DNA of 64,000 nt, taken from assembly GCA_040752855.1 (NCBI GenBank), contig JBFMHP010000019.1:248001-312000 (forward strand), written 5' to 3'. Source of the stretch: JBFMHP01 sp040752855 (GTDB lineage Bacteria; Pseudomonadota; Gammaproteobacteria; RBG-16-57-12). Position 1 is the first letter of the stretch. Every line of letters starts with the position of its first letter. Below, piece after piece: positions 52,317-60,653 of the stretch. The notes beneath the pieces were generated by a model. That model made no database searches. It was not told where the DNA came from and was given only the letters and a program-made list of their open reading frames with translations. Made by a program: the position numbers and the translations under genes.

Positions 52317-52790
52317 TCAGCGCTTGGCGACTTCCGGATACTCACTGACGATCTGCAAGGCCACTGACAGCAGCTTGTCAGCCTCGTCCTTCATCTTCGA
52401 CAGACTCGCAAAACCGAATCGATGCACGTCGCGCAGTGTTTTGTCGACTACGATGAGCTTTCCTACCGAGATGATCGCGCGACCGAATCCTTCGTGCGTG
52501 AGATTGATCATCGGCACCGCCATCAGGCCACATTCCTTTTCGATCATGCAGGCGATGGAATTGAAAAACGCCTTCACGCGCGCCAACGTGACCTCATCGG
52601 GATCGCCCACCACGGGGATAGCGCGCTTTCTATCCGGCGTGAGCACATAAGGATCAATCAGCTTCGCCTTGGTATAGCCGTCATAGGTGCCGTAGGAATC
52701 CAGCGCCTTGACCTGACGGATGATCTCATCGGCGAACTCGGTGTTCAGAACCGGATCGCTTTCAAGTACGACTTGCTCGGTAAAGCTCAT
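52317..52790 (-). CDS. NifX-associated protein (DUF269)
   Basis: The 157-residue protein matches the DUF269 NifX-associated family: FADEIIRQVKALDSYGTYDG, then LTPDRKRAIPVVGDPDEVTL, then LRDVHRFGFASLSKMKDEA. It follows nifX across a 200-base REP-filled gap. Its exact function in FeMo-co handling is unknown. Confidence 0.92.
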   Translation of the reverse strand: MSFTEQVVLESDPVLNTEFADEIIRQVKALDSYGTYDGYTKAKLIDPYVLTPDRKRAIPVVGDPDEVTLARVKAFFNSIACMIEKECGLMAVPMINLTHEGFGRAIISVGKLIVVDKTLRDVHRFGFASLSKMKDEADKLLSVALQIVSEYPEVAKR

Positions 52791-52821
52791 AATGTTTCTC
52801 CGTGGAAAAAAATAGTTTTAT

Positions 52822-52970
52822 GTGGGAGCCTGCCCTGCAGGCGATCTTCGTTCCGTTTATTCGCGAGCAGGGCTCGCTCCTACGGGGCACGCTCAAATGC
52901 ACGCCCGCGTAGGAGCCTGCCATGCAGGCGATCACCGTTCCGTCATTCGCGAGCAGGGCACGCTCGAACG
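52822..52970. repeat. Two REP pairs between nifX and DUF269
   Basis: Bases 52822-52883 are one inverted REP pair (GGGAGCCTGCCCTGCAGGCG to GCTCGCTCCTAC), and 52909-52970 hold a second with a decayed right arm. They fill most of the gap that would otherwise be a tight operon junction. Confidence 0.82.
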
Positions 52971-52993
52971 TATCTCCCGCAGGCGATGTCTTC

Positions 52994-53470
52994 CTATTCA
53001 TCCCAGCCATCAGACTCCATCTGATCGAAGCGTTTCACATCCGGGCCTGTTTGCTGATTAATGGCCTTGGCCAGCCACGCCGAAGGGCCTTGGCGGAGTT
53101 CTTCCTGCATGGCCGTGATCAAGTCTTTGATGCGCGCGCCTTCGCTTACCTTCACCGGCTGGATGCCTTGAGCCAGGAGCTGGCGCACCGCCGAGGAGCC
53201 CACGGCCTGACAGTAAACCGCGGCGCATCCGGCGAGCACACCGATCTTGGCCACCAATTTGTCTTCGTTGCCATCTTGCGCCGCGGGCGCAAACTCGATG
53301 GCCTCCAACAAGGCGCTGCCGCGCGGATCGACGTTATAGACCGCGAAGCTGCGCGCGGCGCCGAAGTGCTGATCCACATGGGTCATGTCCGAACTGGCAA
53401 AGGCGATCTTGATACAACTCATAGCATCACTCTCCTTATTAATGACGCGCATGCGACGCTGAAAGCTCAT
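52994..53470 (-). CDS. nifX: NifX, FeMo-co precursor carrier
   Basis: NifX carries NifB-co or VK-cluster between assembly proteins. The 158-residue product starts MSFQRRMRVINKESDAMSC and continues IKIAFASSDMTHVDQHFGAA, in line with Azotobacter NifX. The start at 53470 has AGGAGG upstream and overlaps the end of nifN by 32 bases. The later region GCAAVYCQAVGSSAVRQLL is typical of the NifX/NifB-C family. Confidence 0.93.
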   Translation of the reverse strand: MSFQRRMRVINKESDAMSCIKIAFASSDMTHVDQHFGAARSFAVYNVDPRGSALLEAIEFAPAAQDGNEDKLVAKIGVLAGCAAVYCQAVGSSAVRQLLAQGIQPVKVSEGARIKDLITAMQEELRQGPSAWLAKAINQQTGPDVKRFDQMESDGWDE

Positions 53471-54848
53471 GGCCGATTCCTCCTTCATCCCGTTTCAAGG
53501 AATACCTGGCGATATAGGGCTTGATGTGATGGGCATCATGACTGACGAAGATGTTGGCCAGATCAAACAACAACTGGCGAGTGCCGCGATAGCCGATCCA
53601 GCAGCGTTGATAGCCGCCGATCAGGTCGTATTGCGGAAAACCGGCGCGCAGCAGCGGCAACCCAAGTCGCTCGGCGCTCTGCGCGCAATGCGAACTACCA
53701 ATGATCAGTTGCGCCTGATGTTGAACTGCCAGTTTTTCCAAATCCTCCAGATCACCGACCTTCACGCTGGGCAGCGGCAATTGCTTGAGGCCATCGGCCC
53801 GGTCGGGCGCCACGGCGGCCACCATCTCGCCGCCCATGCCGCGCAGCAATGCTTCGAATGCCAGCAGCAGGTCGGGATCGCCGGCCATGGCCACGCGCGC
53901 AAAACCGATCATGAAATGACAATCGACCATGGCATCCTGCAACTGGGCGCGCTGGCGCTCATAGCGCGCTGGCACCGGGCGCGCGGCGATCTCGCTCAAG
54001 GTATAGAGCAATTGATCCACTGCCTCCAGGCCGAGCAGATGATCGAAGCGGTAGTCCGGCACTCCGGTTTTTTCCCGCAACAAATCTGCCGCCTTGCACA
54101 TCGAGGGTCCGATCACCAAGGTTGCCTTGGCATCGCCCAATGTCGCGAATTCCGAGACCGCCAAACCACCGACCGTCAGCGGATTGAATTCATCATCGGT
54201 CAGGTGCCCGTCCAGCGAATCGGCGATATCCGGCACGATCACCGGGCGCAGATCGAAGGCTTCGATGGTCTCCTTGAGTTCTTCCACATCGCCAGGCGTG
54301 AGGGCGGAGTTCACCAATACATTCACTTGGCGCTGGCGCCTGCCCGGTTGCGTGTTCGCATGCGCGGCCTCTGGCACCAGCACGTCGATCATGGCGGCGA
54401 CCGCCGCCGCGAAGCCGCTCTCGAAACAGCCCGTGAAATCCGGCGTGTTCACCGGCACCACGGCCACATCGTTGAATTGCGGGTACTTGGCGCGAAACTC
54501 TTTGACGGCGCGCGTGACATCGGAACCCTGCGTCTCGGCCAGTCCCGTGGTCGGCAGACCAATCAGCGCCGGGCGTGATTTTTCGCAAATCGTTTTCAAT
54601 CCTTCGATGACGGATTCCTCCGCGCCCATCACCGCGCTTACCTGGTCCATGGCCGTGGTTTGCAGCGGAATCGGCTCGCGAAAGTGCCGCACGAAGAACA
54701 CCTTGGCAAAGGCGGTGCAGCCCTGCGAGCCGTGCAGCATCGGGATGGCGCGACTGATGCCGAGAAAGGCCAGCGCCGCGCCGATGGTGGAACTGGTCTT
54801 GAGCGGACTGACCGACAGCGCCTTATTGCGTTTGATGATCTCTGCCAT
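53439..54848 (-). CDS. nifN: FeMo-co scaffold subunit NifN
   Basis: NifN pairs with NifE to form the scaffold where FeMo-co is completed. The 469-residue protein starts MAEIIKRNKALSVSPLKTSS and shows GSQGCTAFAKVFFVRHFREP with the cluster Cys, GLPTTGLAETQGSDV near 120 and GYQRCWIGYRGTRQLLFDLAN near 430. Its ATG overlaps the nifE stop (TAATG). The length is normal. Confidence 0.95.
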   Translation of the reverse strand: MAEIIKRNKALSVSPLKTSSTIGAALAFLGISRAIPMLHGSQGCTAFAKVFFVRHFREPIPLQTTAMDQVSAVMGAEESVIEGLKTICEKSRPALIGLPTTGLAETQGSDVTRAVKEFRAKYPQFNDVAVVPVNTPDFTGCFESGFAAAVAAMIDVLVPEAAHANTQPGRRQRQVNVLVNSALTPGDVEELKETIEAFDLRPVIVPDIADSLDGHLTDDEFNPLTVGGLAVSEFATLGDAKATLVIGPSMCKAADLLREKTGVPDYRFDHLLGLEAVDQLLYTLSEIAARPVPARYERQRAQLQDAMVDCHFMIGFARVAMAGDPDLLLAFEALLRGMGGEMVAAVAPDRADGLKQLPLPSVKVGDLEDLEKLAVQHQAQLIIGSSHCAQSAERLGLPLLRAGFPQYDLIGGYQRCWIGYRGTRQLLFDLANIFVSHDAHHIKPYIARYSLKRDEGGIGHELSASHARH

Positions 54849-56248
54849 TACGCCGCTGCCTCCACCGCTTGGCGCGTCACCCACGGCGCGGGTTTGCGCA
54901 CCGCCGGCCACACCGGGCTATCGATGGTCAACGCGAGCTGGCGCACCAGTTCCAGCATGCCTTGGTAACCGGCGTAACCGAACTCGCGTTCTTGGTTGAT
55001 GTCCAGAAAGGGAATGCGCGCCTTGAGCGCGGTATACATATTGCGGCCGCCGGCAATCAGGATATCGGCCCGGTATTCGTGTACGACGCCGAGCAGCTCC
55101 TTGGGACTGCCGCCTTCGAGCATCTTGGTATCCTCGCCCATCAGTTCACGGATGCGCGCCTTGTCTTCCTCGGTGGATTTATTGGTGCCGGTGGCCACCA
55201 CCTTGATGCCGAGATCCTGCAACTGTGAGATGACCGACCAGGACTTCACGCCGCCGGTGTAGAGCAGCACGCGCTTGCCTTTCAGCCGCGCCCGCCAGGG
55301 TTCGAGTGCCGCATCGATGCGTGCCTCTTCGCGCGCGATCAACGCCTCGGTGCGCGCGCTCAGATCCGGGTCGCCGATCAGGCGCGCAAAATCGCGCAGC
55401 GCCTTGGAGGTGTCGGTCACGCCATAGAACGAGCCCTCGAACCACGGCGTGCCGTAGTGTTCTTGCAGCTTGCGCGCCACATTGATCATCGCCTTGGAGC
55501 AGACCATCATGTTCACCTCGGCGCGGTGCATCGCCTGCACCTCGTGAAAACGTGCATCCCCGGATAGCGTGCACAACACGCGGATGCCCAGTTCATCGAG
55601 CAGCGGGAGCACATGCCAGAATTCGCCGGCGATGTTGTATTCACCGATCAGGTTTACATCATGGATGGTGATGCCTTCCGGGCGCAGATGCGCCGGCACC
55701 GGCTCCGGCTCGCGCGTGCCGACGACGTATTTGACCATCGCCTCGCCGGCGATACGGTTGCCGAGATTCTTGGTGCCGTAGAAACCGGCGGCGTCCACCG
55801 GCACCACCGGCACACCCCAGCGCTCCGCAGCCTCCTTGCAGACCGCCTCCACGTCATCACCAATCAACGCCGGGACACAGGTGTTGTAGACAAATACCGC
55901 CGCCGGTGAATAGTCCTCCACCGCCTGTTTGATCGAATGGAACAGCCGCTTTTCCGAACGGCCCATGATCACGTCCTGCTCAGTGAGATCGGTGGTCATG
56001 CCGATGCGATAGAGCGTCGGCCCCGAGGAGCGCGTGCCACGATTGTCCCAAGAGCTGCCGGCGCAGGCGATCGGACCGTGGACGATATGCGCGACATCGG
56101 CGATCGGCAACAGAGCAATCTGCGCGCCATCAAAGGCGCAGCCACCGGCCGAGGCCCCCGGCTTGGGCTTGGCGCACCCGGACTTGGACTTCTTATTGTG
56201 ACTGCACGCCGGTTCATCCAGCAGCGCGGCAATATCGGATTGTTTCAT
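54848..56248 (-). CDS. nifE: FeMo-co scaffold subunit NifE
   Basis: The 466-residue protein has the NifE cluster-binding cysteines (GGCAFDG, Cys37; GPIACAGSSWDNRG, Cys62; YNTCVPALIGDD, Cys124). A fourth conserved Cys occurs in NMMVCSKAMINVA, and SFYGVTDTSKALRDFA follows. The N-terminus has an extra Cys/Lys-rich stretch (ACSHNKKSKSGCAKPKP). It starts an operon with nifN and nifX and has its own sigma-54 promoter and NifA site. Confidence 0.96.
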   Translation of the reverse strand: MKQSDIAALLDEPACSHNKKSKSGCAKPKPGASAGGCAFDGAQIALLPIADVAHIVHGPIACAGSSWDNRGTRSSGPTLYRIGMTTDLTEQDVIMGRSEKRLFHSIKQAVEDYSPAAVFVYNTCVPALIGDDVEAVCKEAAERWGVPVVPVDAAGFYGTKNLGNRIAGEAMVKYVVGTREPEPVPAHLRPEGITIHDVNLIGEYNIAGEFWHVLPLLDELGIRVLCTLSGDARFHEVQAMHRAEVNMMVCSKAMINVARKLQEHYGTPWFEGSFYGVTDTSKALRDFARLIGDPDLSARTEALIAREEARIDAALEPWRARLKGKRVLLYTGGVKSWSVISQLQDLGIKVVATGTNKSTEEDKARIRELMGEDTKMLEGGSPKELLGVVHEYRADILIAGGRNMYTALKARIPFLDINQEREFGYAGYQGMLELVRQLALTIDSPVWPAVRKPAPWVTRQAVEAAA

Positions 56249-56282
56249 GGCACCTCCACACTTCAGTGGTCACATGAGATAT

Positions 56283-56298
56283 TGCAGTTGGCGTGCCA
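56283..56298 (-). promoter_or_regulatory. Sigma-54 promoter of nifENX
   Basis: The minus strand reads TGGCACGCCAACTGCA, with the -24 GG and -12 GC correctly spaced. It lies 35 bases before the nifE ATG. Confidence 0.82.
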
Positions 56299-56343
56299 GA
56301 TGCTATCTATCTGTTTTCAAAACATTTGAGTTGGTGTGCACCA

Positions 56344-56359
56344 TGTAGCAAATACAACA
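56344..56359. promoter_or_regulatory. NifA upstream activator site of nifE
   Basis: TGTAGCAAATACAACA fits TGT-N10-ACA, about 50-60 bases upstream of the -24 element, slightly closer than average. Confidence 0.7.
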
Positions 56360-56415
56360 AAGGCGAGTTTTGGAAGCGAACACGACAAGCGCCACACCGT
56401 TGTTCGAGCTCCCCC

Positions 56416-56595
56416 GTAGGAGCCAGCCTTGCTGGCGAATCGGGTTCCGAGGCCAGCCGAAGGTTTATTCGCTTGCAGGGCAAGCTCCTACGGGCAGGCC
56501 CTACACACACCACGCCATTGTTCAGCCCCCCCGTAGGAGCCAGCCCTGCTGGCGATCAGGTTCCGAGGCTAGCCGAAGGTTATTCGCTTGCAAGA
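56416..56595. repeat. REP pairs upstream of the RAYT gene
   Basis: Two inverted units of the type GTAGGAGCCAGCC(T)TGCTGGCGA ... CGCTTGCAGGGCAAGCTCCTAC. The second has lost its right arm end. This variant (CCAGCC/CTTGC) matches the units after the RAYT gene and at 59.94 kb and differs from the CCTGCC/CTCGC variant elsewhere. Confidence 0.82.
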
Positions 56596-56650
56596 TACCC
56601 TCTTGCCGAGTAACTTTTTAACTTCAAATAACCAACAGGAAGGTTCTACC

Positions 56651-57085
56651 ATGGCGCACGGAAGCCGTCTTCGTATCGGCCGTATATCTTCACCTGGCCA
56701 GGTTTACAGCATCACTACTGTCACGAAGAACCGGGCACCCGTATTTATCGATTTCGACGCAGCCAGGACCGTCATCTCCGTATTGAAAGAACAACAAGAG
56801 GCAGGACACTTCGACTGTCTCTGCTACGTGCTGATGCCAGACCACTTACATTGCCTGATTCAACTTGGGCCTGCGGGTTTGCTTTCCTCCTCGATTCAAC
56901 GAGTGAAATCACTGACCAGCAAACGCCTGGGCGGCACTGTTTGGCAGCGCGGTTTCCATGACAGAGCAATTCGCCGCGACGAAGATGTGCAGGCGATCGC
57001 ACGATACATCATCGCCAATCCCTTGCGGGCAGGTTTGGTTGCCTCAGTCAAAGATTACCCCCATTGGGATTGCATATGGCTGTAG
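56651..57085 (+). mobile_element. RAYT, REP-associated tyrosine transposase
   Basis: The 144-residue protein matches the short Y1 transposases that move REP elements. It has an N-terminal RIGRISSPGQVYSITTVT, the His-x-His motif in LMPDHLHCLIQLG near residue 62, and the catalytic-Tyr region near RYIIANPLRAGLVASVKDYPHWD. The ATG at 56651 follows AGGAAGG. It is flanked on both sides by REP units of one sequence variant, as expected for the element set it mobilises. It is transcribed opposite to the flanking nif and mod genes. Confidence 0.9.
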
Positions 57086-57286
57086 GAGCTTGCCGGTAGG
57101 AGCTTGCCGGTAGGAGCTTGCCCTGCAAGCGAACGACTTTCAGCCAGCCACCAAACCCGTTCGCCAGCAGGGCTGGCTCCTACGGTGCGCCGATGTGTTG
57201 TAGGAGCCTGCCCGTAGGAGCTTGCCCTGCAAGCGAACAATCCCAGCCAGCCACCAAACCCATTCGCCAGCAGGGCTGGCTCCTAC
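57082..57286. repeat. REP pairs downstream of the RAYT gene
   Basis: Two inverted units start GTAGGAGCTTGCC... and end GCAGGGCTGGCTCCTAC. The first has its left arm (GTAGGAGCTTGCCG) repeated three times in a row, which looks like slippage or repeated insertion. Confidence 0.85.
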
Positions 57287-57340
57287 GGTGGCACGATCAA
57301 AAGCGCGGCAGGCGGGGGCCAACAGCGCTGGGGGGTGCGG

Positions 57341-58426
57341 TCATTCCAACAGGCCGACGCTCTTGATCTGGGCGAAGCAGTCTCTCCCTTGGCCCAGCTG
57401 CAAGGCCTCGAAGGATTTGAGGGTGATCCGCGAGAGTAAGACCGGCCCGTTCGTGCACCCCACGCAACGCAGCCGCAGCAACACCTGGCCGTGTTGAACG
57501 GTGTCAACCTCTTCGATCACCACCGGCCAGATGTTCTGAATACTGGTATCGGTCGACCGTTGCAAGGTAATGCTCACGTCCTTAGCGGGGATGTGCAACC
57601 GCGTGACGCCGCCCACGGCTTTATCGAGCCGCTTAACCCAGATGTCGCCGCAGTCACAGCGCAGACGTGTCAGGTGGTAACGCGCATCATGCTCAATCAC
57701 CGTGGCATTGATCACCTCGCCTGCCTCCTCGCTGTGCAATGCGGCCAGGTCGAACCGGCCGAGCACGCTCTGCAAGCTCCCCTGCACGCGCACCGCGCCC
57801 GCCTCCAACCAGACCACGTAATCCGCCAACCGGCTGAGTTCCTTCTGTGAATGGGTCACGTAGATCATGGGGATGGCGAGCTGCTCGCGCAGCCGTTCCA
57901 GATACGGCAGAATTTCGCTTTTACTCTGTTCGTCCAGTGATGCCAGCGGCTCATCCATCAGCAACAGCGCGGGACTGGTCAGCAACGCACGGGCGATGGC
58001 TACGCGCTGACGTTCGCCACCCGACAGCCACACAACGCTGCGCGCAAGCAGATGCTCGATGCCCATCATCGCGACGGTTTCGGTAAAATGCACTTTGCGC
58101 GCGGAAGCGGCCACCCGGCGCTGGCCGAATTCGATATTCTTTCGCACGTCGAGATGGGCGAACAGATTCGCTTCTTGAAACACATAACCGATCGGCCGCC
58201 GGTGCGGGGGAACGAAGGTCGCAGCCGATTGCCAGCACTGGTCATCGACCATCAGCTCGCCCGTTGCTTCCGGTTCCAGCCCCGCCATGCAACGCAGTAT
58301 CGTCGTCTTTCCCGAACCGGAGTGGCCAAACAGTGCGGTCACCCCACGCGCAGGCGCATCGAACCGCGCGTTCAAAGCGAAGTTGCCGCGATCAAGCTGA
58401 AAGTGCACACGTAGCTCGCTGCTCAT
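57341..58426 (-). CDS. modC: Molybdate ABC transporter ATPase ModC
   Basis: ModC drives molybdate uptake. The 361-residue protein has Walker A GHSGSGKT near residue 35, the signature LSGGERQRVAIARALL near 130, Walker B ALLLMDEPLASLD near 152, and a C-terminal TOBE-type domain (~290-355) as in ModC. Its ATG overlaps the modB stop. It is the last gene of modABC, next to the RAYT insertion. Molybdate supply for FeMo-co explains the nif setting. Confidence 0.93.
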   Translation of the reverse strand: MSSELRVHFQLDRGNFALNARFDAPARGVTALFGHSGSGKTTILRCMAGLEPEATGELMVDDQCWQSAATFVPPHRRPIGYVFQEANLFAHLDVRKNIEFGQRRVAASARKVHFTETVAMMGIEHLLARSVVWLSGGERQRVAIARALLTSPALLLMDEPLASLDEQSKSEILPYLERLREQLAIPMIYVTHSQKELSRLADYVVWLEAGAVRVQGSLQSVLGRFDLAALHSEEAGEVINATVIEHDARYHLTRLRCDCGDIWVKRLDKAVGGVTRLHIPAKDVSITLQRSTDTSIQNIWPVVIEEVDTVQHGQVLLRLRCVGCTNGPVLLSRITLKSFEALQLGQGRDCFAQIKSVGLLE

Positions 58427-59097
58427 GCGCTTCGCGCCGCAAAGCGGTGATTGACGGCATAAAGCGAGAGCAGCACGACAAATGAAAACAGCAACATGCC
58501 AGCGGAAAGCAGATGGGCCTGATCATAAGCGAGCGTTTCGACATGATCGTAAATGGCGATGGACAACACCTTGGTCTCGCCCGGAATGTTGCCGCCGATC
58601 ATCAGCACCACGCCGAACTCACCGACGGTGTGCGCAAAGCTCAACACAATGCCGGTGATGAAGCCGGGTCGCGCCAGTGGCAAGACCACATGGACAAAGG
58701 AATCCCAGGGCGATGCCCGAAGCGTCGCGGCGGCCTCCAACGGTTTTTTGCCAATACTCTCGAAGGCGTTTTGCAACGGCTGCACCATGAACGGCAATGA
58801 ATAGAATACCGAGGCCACCACCAGACCCGCGAAGGTAAACGGCAAGGTATCCATGCCAAGCTTTTGCATGAATGCACCGACCGCCCCTTGCGGCCCCAGC
58901 AACAACAGAAGATAAAATCCCAGCACCGTGGGCGGCAGCACCAGTGGCAGAGCGACTACGGCGGCGAGCGGCTGTTTTAACACCGAGCGGGTTTGCGACA
59001 ACCACCACGCCAGCGGTGTCGCCACGATCAGCAACACTGTGGTGGTTACCGTGGCCAGCTTGAGGCTCAGCCACACCGGCTGCCAGTCGAATGCCAT
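58423..59097 (-). CDS. modB: Molybdate ABC transporter permease ModB
   Basis: The 224-residue membrane protein has five or six helices and the cytoplasmic EAA-type loop (LEAAATLRASPWDSFVHVVLPLA near residue 140), and starts in the ModB style (WQPVWLSLKLATVTTTVLLI). It lies 12 bases after modA and overlaps modC. Confidence 0.93.
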   Translation of the reverse strand: MAFDWQPVWLSLKLATVTTTVLLIVATPLAWWLSQTRSVLKQPLAAVVALPLVLPPTVLGFYLLLLLGPQGAVGAFMQKLGMDTLPFTFAGLVVASVFYSLPFMVQPLQNAFESIGKKPLEAAATLRASPWDSFVHVVLPLARPGFITGIVLSFAHTVGEFGVVLMIGGNIPGETKVLSIAIYDHVETLAYDQAHLLSAGMLLFSFVVLLSLYAVNHRFAARSA

Positions 59098-59109
59098 CGC
59101 CCTATCCCA

Positions 59110-59892
59110 TCATTTTTCCAGAGTGCTGGCGGCCAGAGATGGCATCGCAATGCCGTAACCACTGGCCGCGATGATTTCGCGCGCCTGTTTACTGCGGAGA
59201 AAATCCAAAAAGGCGCGCGCGGCTGTGTTTTCCGCACCGCGCTTCAACAACACTGCCTGTTGTTCGATCGGTGCGTACATTTCCAGTGGGATCTCCCATA
59301 CTGCGCCAGATGGAGTTGCTTCGGCCGACAGCATCTGCGACCGGGCGACAAATCCCAGTTGCGCATTGCCGCTGTGGACAAACTGGAAGGTCTGCGCGAT
59401 GTTATCTCCTTGGACCGTTTGTTGCGCGTAGCGCCGATCCAAACCGAGTTTAGTCAGCACCTCCTCGGCTGCCGCGCCGTAGGGGGCGGTCTTGGGGTTG
59501 GCCATCGCCAGATAGCGAAACGCCCCAGACTTCAGCAGCGCCAATACCTCATCCGCGGACCGCACCGAAGGCGACCACAGCACGAGCTCTCCGCGCGCAT
59601 AGGTAAAGCGGCTGCCGGAAGTGATCAAGCCCATTGCCTCCAAACGGCTCGGACTCTCTACATCGGCAGACAGAAACGCATCAAACGGCGCACCGTTGGT
59701 AATCTGCGCAAACAGTTTGCCGGTTGAACCGTAACTGGCGACGACGTGATAAGGGTTTTGCTGTTCAAATCGCTGCACCAATTGCTGCATCGTACCAGTG
59801 AAATTTGAGGCGACCGCAACGCGCGCCTCTTCCGCTGCCAACGCCGGCCAGGCAACGCAAAAAAGCAGAAATGAAAGTATTGTCGATCGCAT
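59110..59892 (-). CDS. modA: Molybdate-binding periplasmic protein ModA
   Basis: The 260-residue protein has a signal peptide (residues 1-20, ending WPALAAEEA) and the ModA opening ARVAVASNFTGTMQQLVQRF. Further ModA features are VVASYGSTGKLFAQITNGAP and the ending AREIIAASGYGIAMP. The start at 59892 has GGAGA upstream; an ATG 27 bases earlier lacks a site. It captures molybdate for ModBC. Confidence 0.94.
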   Translation of the reverse strand: MRSTILSFLLFCVAWPALAAEEARVAVASNFTGTMQQLVQRFEQQNPYHVVASYGSTGKLFAQITNGAPFDAFLSADVESPSRLEAMGLITSGSRFTYARGELVLWSPSVRSADEVLALLKSGAFRYLAMANPKTAPYGAAAEEVLTKLGLDRRYAQQTVQGDNIAQTFQFVHSGNAQLGFVARSQMLSAEATPSGAVWEIPLEMYAPIEQQAVLLKRGAENTAARAFLDFLRSKQAREIIAASGYGIAMPSLAASTLEK

Positions 59893-59940
59893 GTCGGTTC
59901 TCCGCGTTTGCAGGTTCAACAGTTCAGACCAATTGACATG

Positions 59941-60055
59941 ATTCGCTTGCAGGGCAAGCTCCTACGATCGGCCTTACCCCCGTAGGAGCCAGCCCTGCTG
60001 GCGAAAGCGTTTCCGGCCAATTCATGCTTGATTCGCTTGCAGGGCAAGCTCCTAC
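59941..60055. repeat. REP cluster between modA and bolA
   Basis: Three arms of the RAYT-type variant (CGCTTGCAGGGCAAGCTCCTAC, GTAGGAGCCAGCCCTGCTGGCGA, CGCTTGCAGGGCAAGCTCCTAC) fill the gap. Confidence 0.85.
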
Positions 60056-60321
60056 AAAACAGTCAATCCGCCTGGCGCTTGCGCAGGCAGAGCTTCCCAC
60101 TGCTCCGGTGTGTAAGCCTTGACGGTCATGGCATGCACCGCGCCGCTGGCAAGCGGCTCCCTGACCGTAGCGAGAACCGCCTTCTGCCGCTGCAGCAATC
60201 CCATACCGTCGAAATCCGGGGTGATGACGACGACAGAAAAGCTGCAATCCTCGCCTTCGACCAAGATGCGCGCATCCGCGAAGGCGCGCTGTATCAACGC
60301 AACCACCTCTTGCTGTTGCAT
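60052..60321 (-). CDS. BolA family protein
   Basis: The 89-residue product (VVALIQRAFADARILVEGED, FDGMGLLQRQKAVLATVREP, LASGAVHAMTVKAYTPEQW) matches the BolA/IbaG family, with the late HAMTVKAYTP helix-strand unit. BolA proteins bind monothiol glutaredoxins through a shared 2Fe-2S cluster, and the glutaredoxin gene is directly upstream. The start overlaps nothing; the gap is two bases. Confidence 0.9.
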   Translation of the reverse strand: MQQQEVVALIQRAFADARILVEGEDCSFSVVVITPDFDGMGLLQRQKAVLATVREPLASGAVHAMTVKAYTPEQWEALPAQAPGGLTVL

Positions 60322-60323
60322 GA

Positions 60324-60653
60324 TCAGGCCTCCACGGACTTGCCGATCGCCGCTTGCATCAATGCCTTCAATTCGCCGGTTTTGTTGAGTTCGATCACGA
60401 TATCGCCGCCGCCGATCAAATCACCGCCGATGAAGATCTGCGGAAATGTTGGCCAGTCGGACACCTCCGGCAGCGCCTGCATGATCTGCATGTTTTTCAA
60501 GACATCGACGTGCGCGAACGGCAAGCCAGTGCTCTTGAGCGCAGCCGCCGCATTGGCGGAAAAGCCGCACATGGGCAATTCGGGTGTTCCCTTCATGTAG
60601 ATCAATACCGGGTTTTCGGCGATCTGCTTACGTATTTTGTCGGTGGTTTTCAT
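60324..60653 (-). CDS. grxD: Monothiol glutaredoxin (GrxD type)
   Basis: The 109-residue protein has the CGFS active site (LPMCGFSANAAAALKS), the opening KIRKQIAENPVLIYMKGTPE, and WPTFPQIFIGGDLIGGGDIV. Such glutaredoxins carry 2Fe-2S clusters for assembly. The start at 60653 was chosen since the longer frame runs into REP sequence. It is next to bolA, forming a GrxD-BolA pair inside the nif cluster. Confidence 0.93.
   Translation of the reverse strand: MKTTDKIRKQIAENPVLIYMKGTPELPMCGFSANAAAALKSTGLPFAHVDVLKNMQIMQALPEVSDWPTFPQIFIGGDLIGGGDIVIELNKTGELKALMQAAIGKSVEA

Larger units (their letters stand above)
56249..56650. other. nifE promoter region and REP pairs before the RAYT gene
   Basis: The gap of about 400 bases contains the nifE promoter (56283-56298), a NifA-type site (56344-56359) and two REP units (56416-56491 and 56533-56595). 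No additional gene is seen. Confidence 0.7.

Noticed and set aside
53469..54578. 369-residue plus-strand ORF opposite nifN
   Set aside because: It is a mirror of nifN; no conserved motif or ribosome-binding site supports it.
57118..57507. Several short ORFs around the REP block after the RAYT gene
   Set aside because: They are translations of REP arms (LPCKR, GASPAGE) with no independent coding signal.
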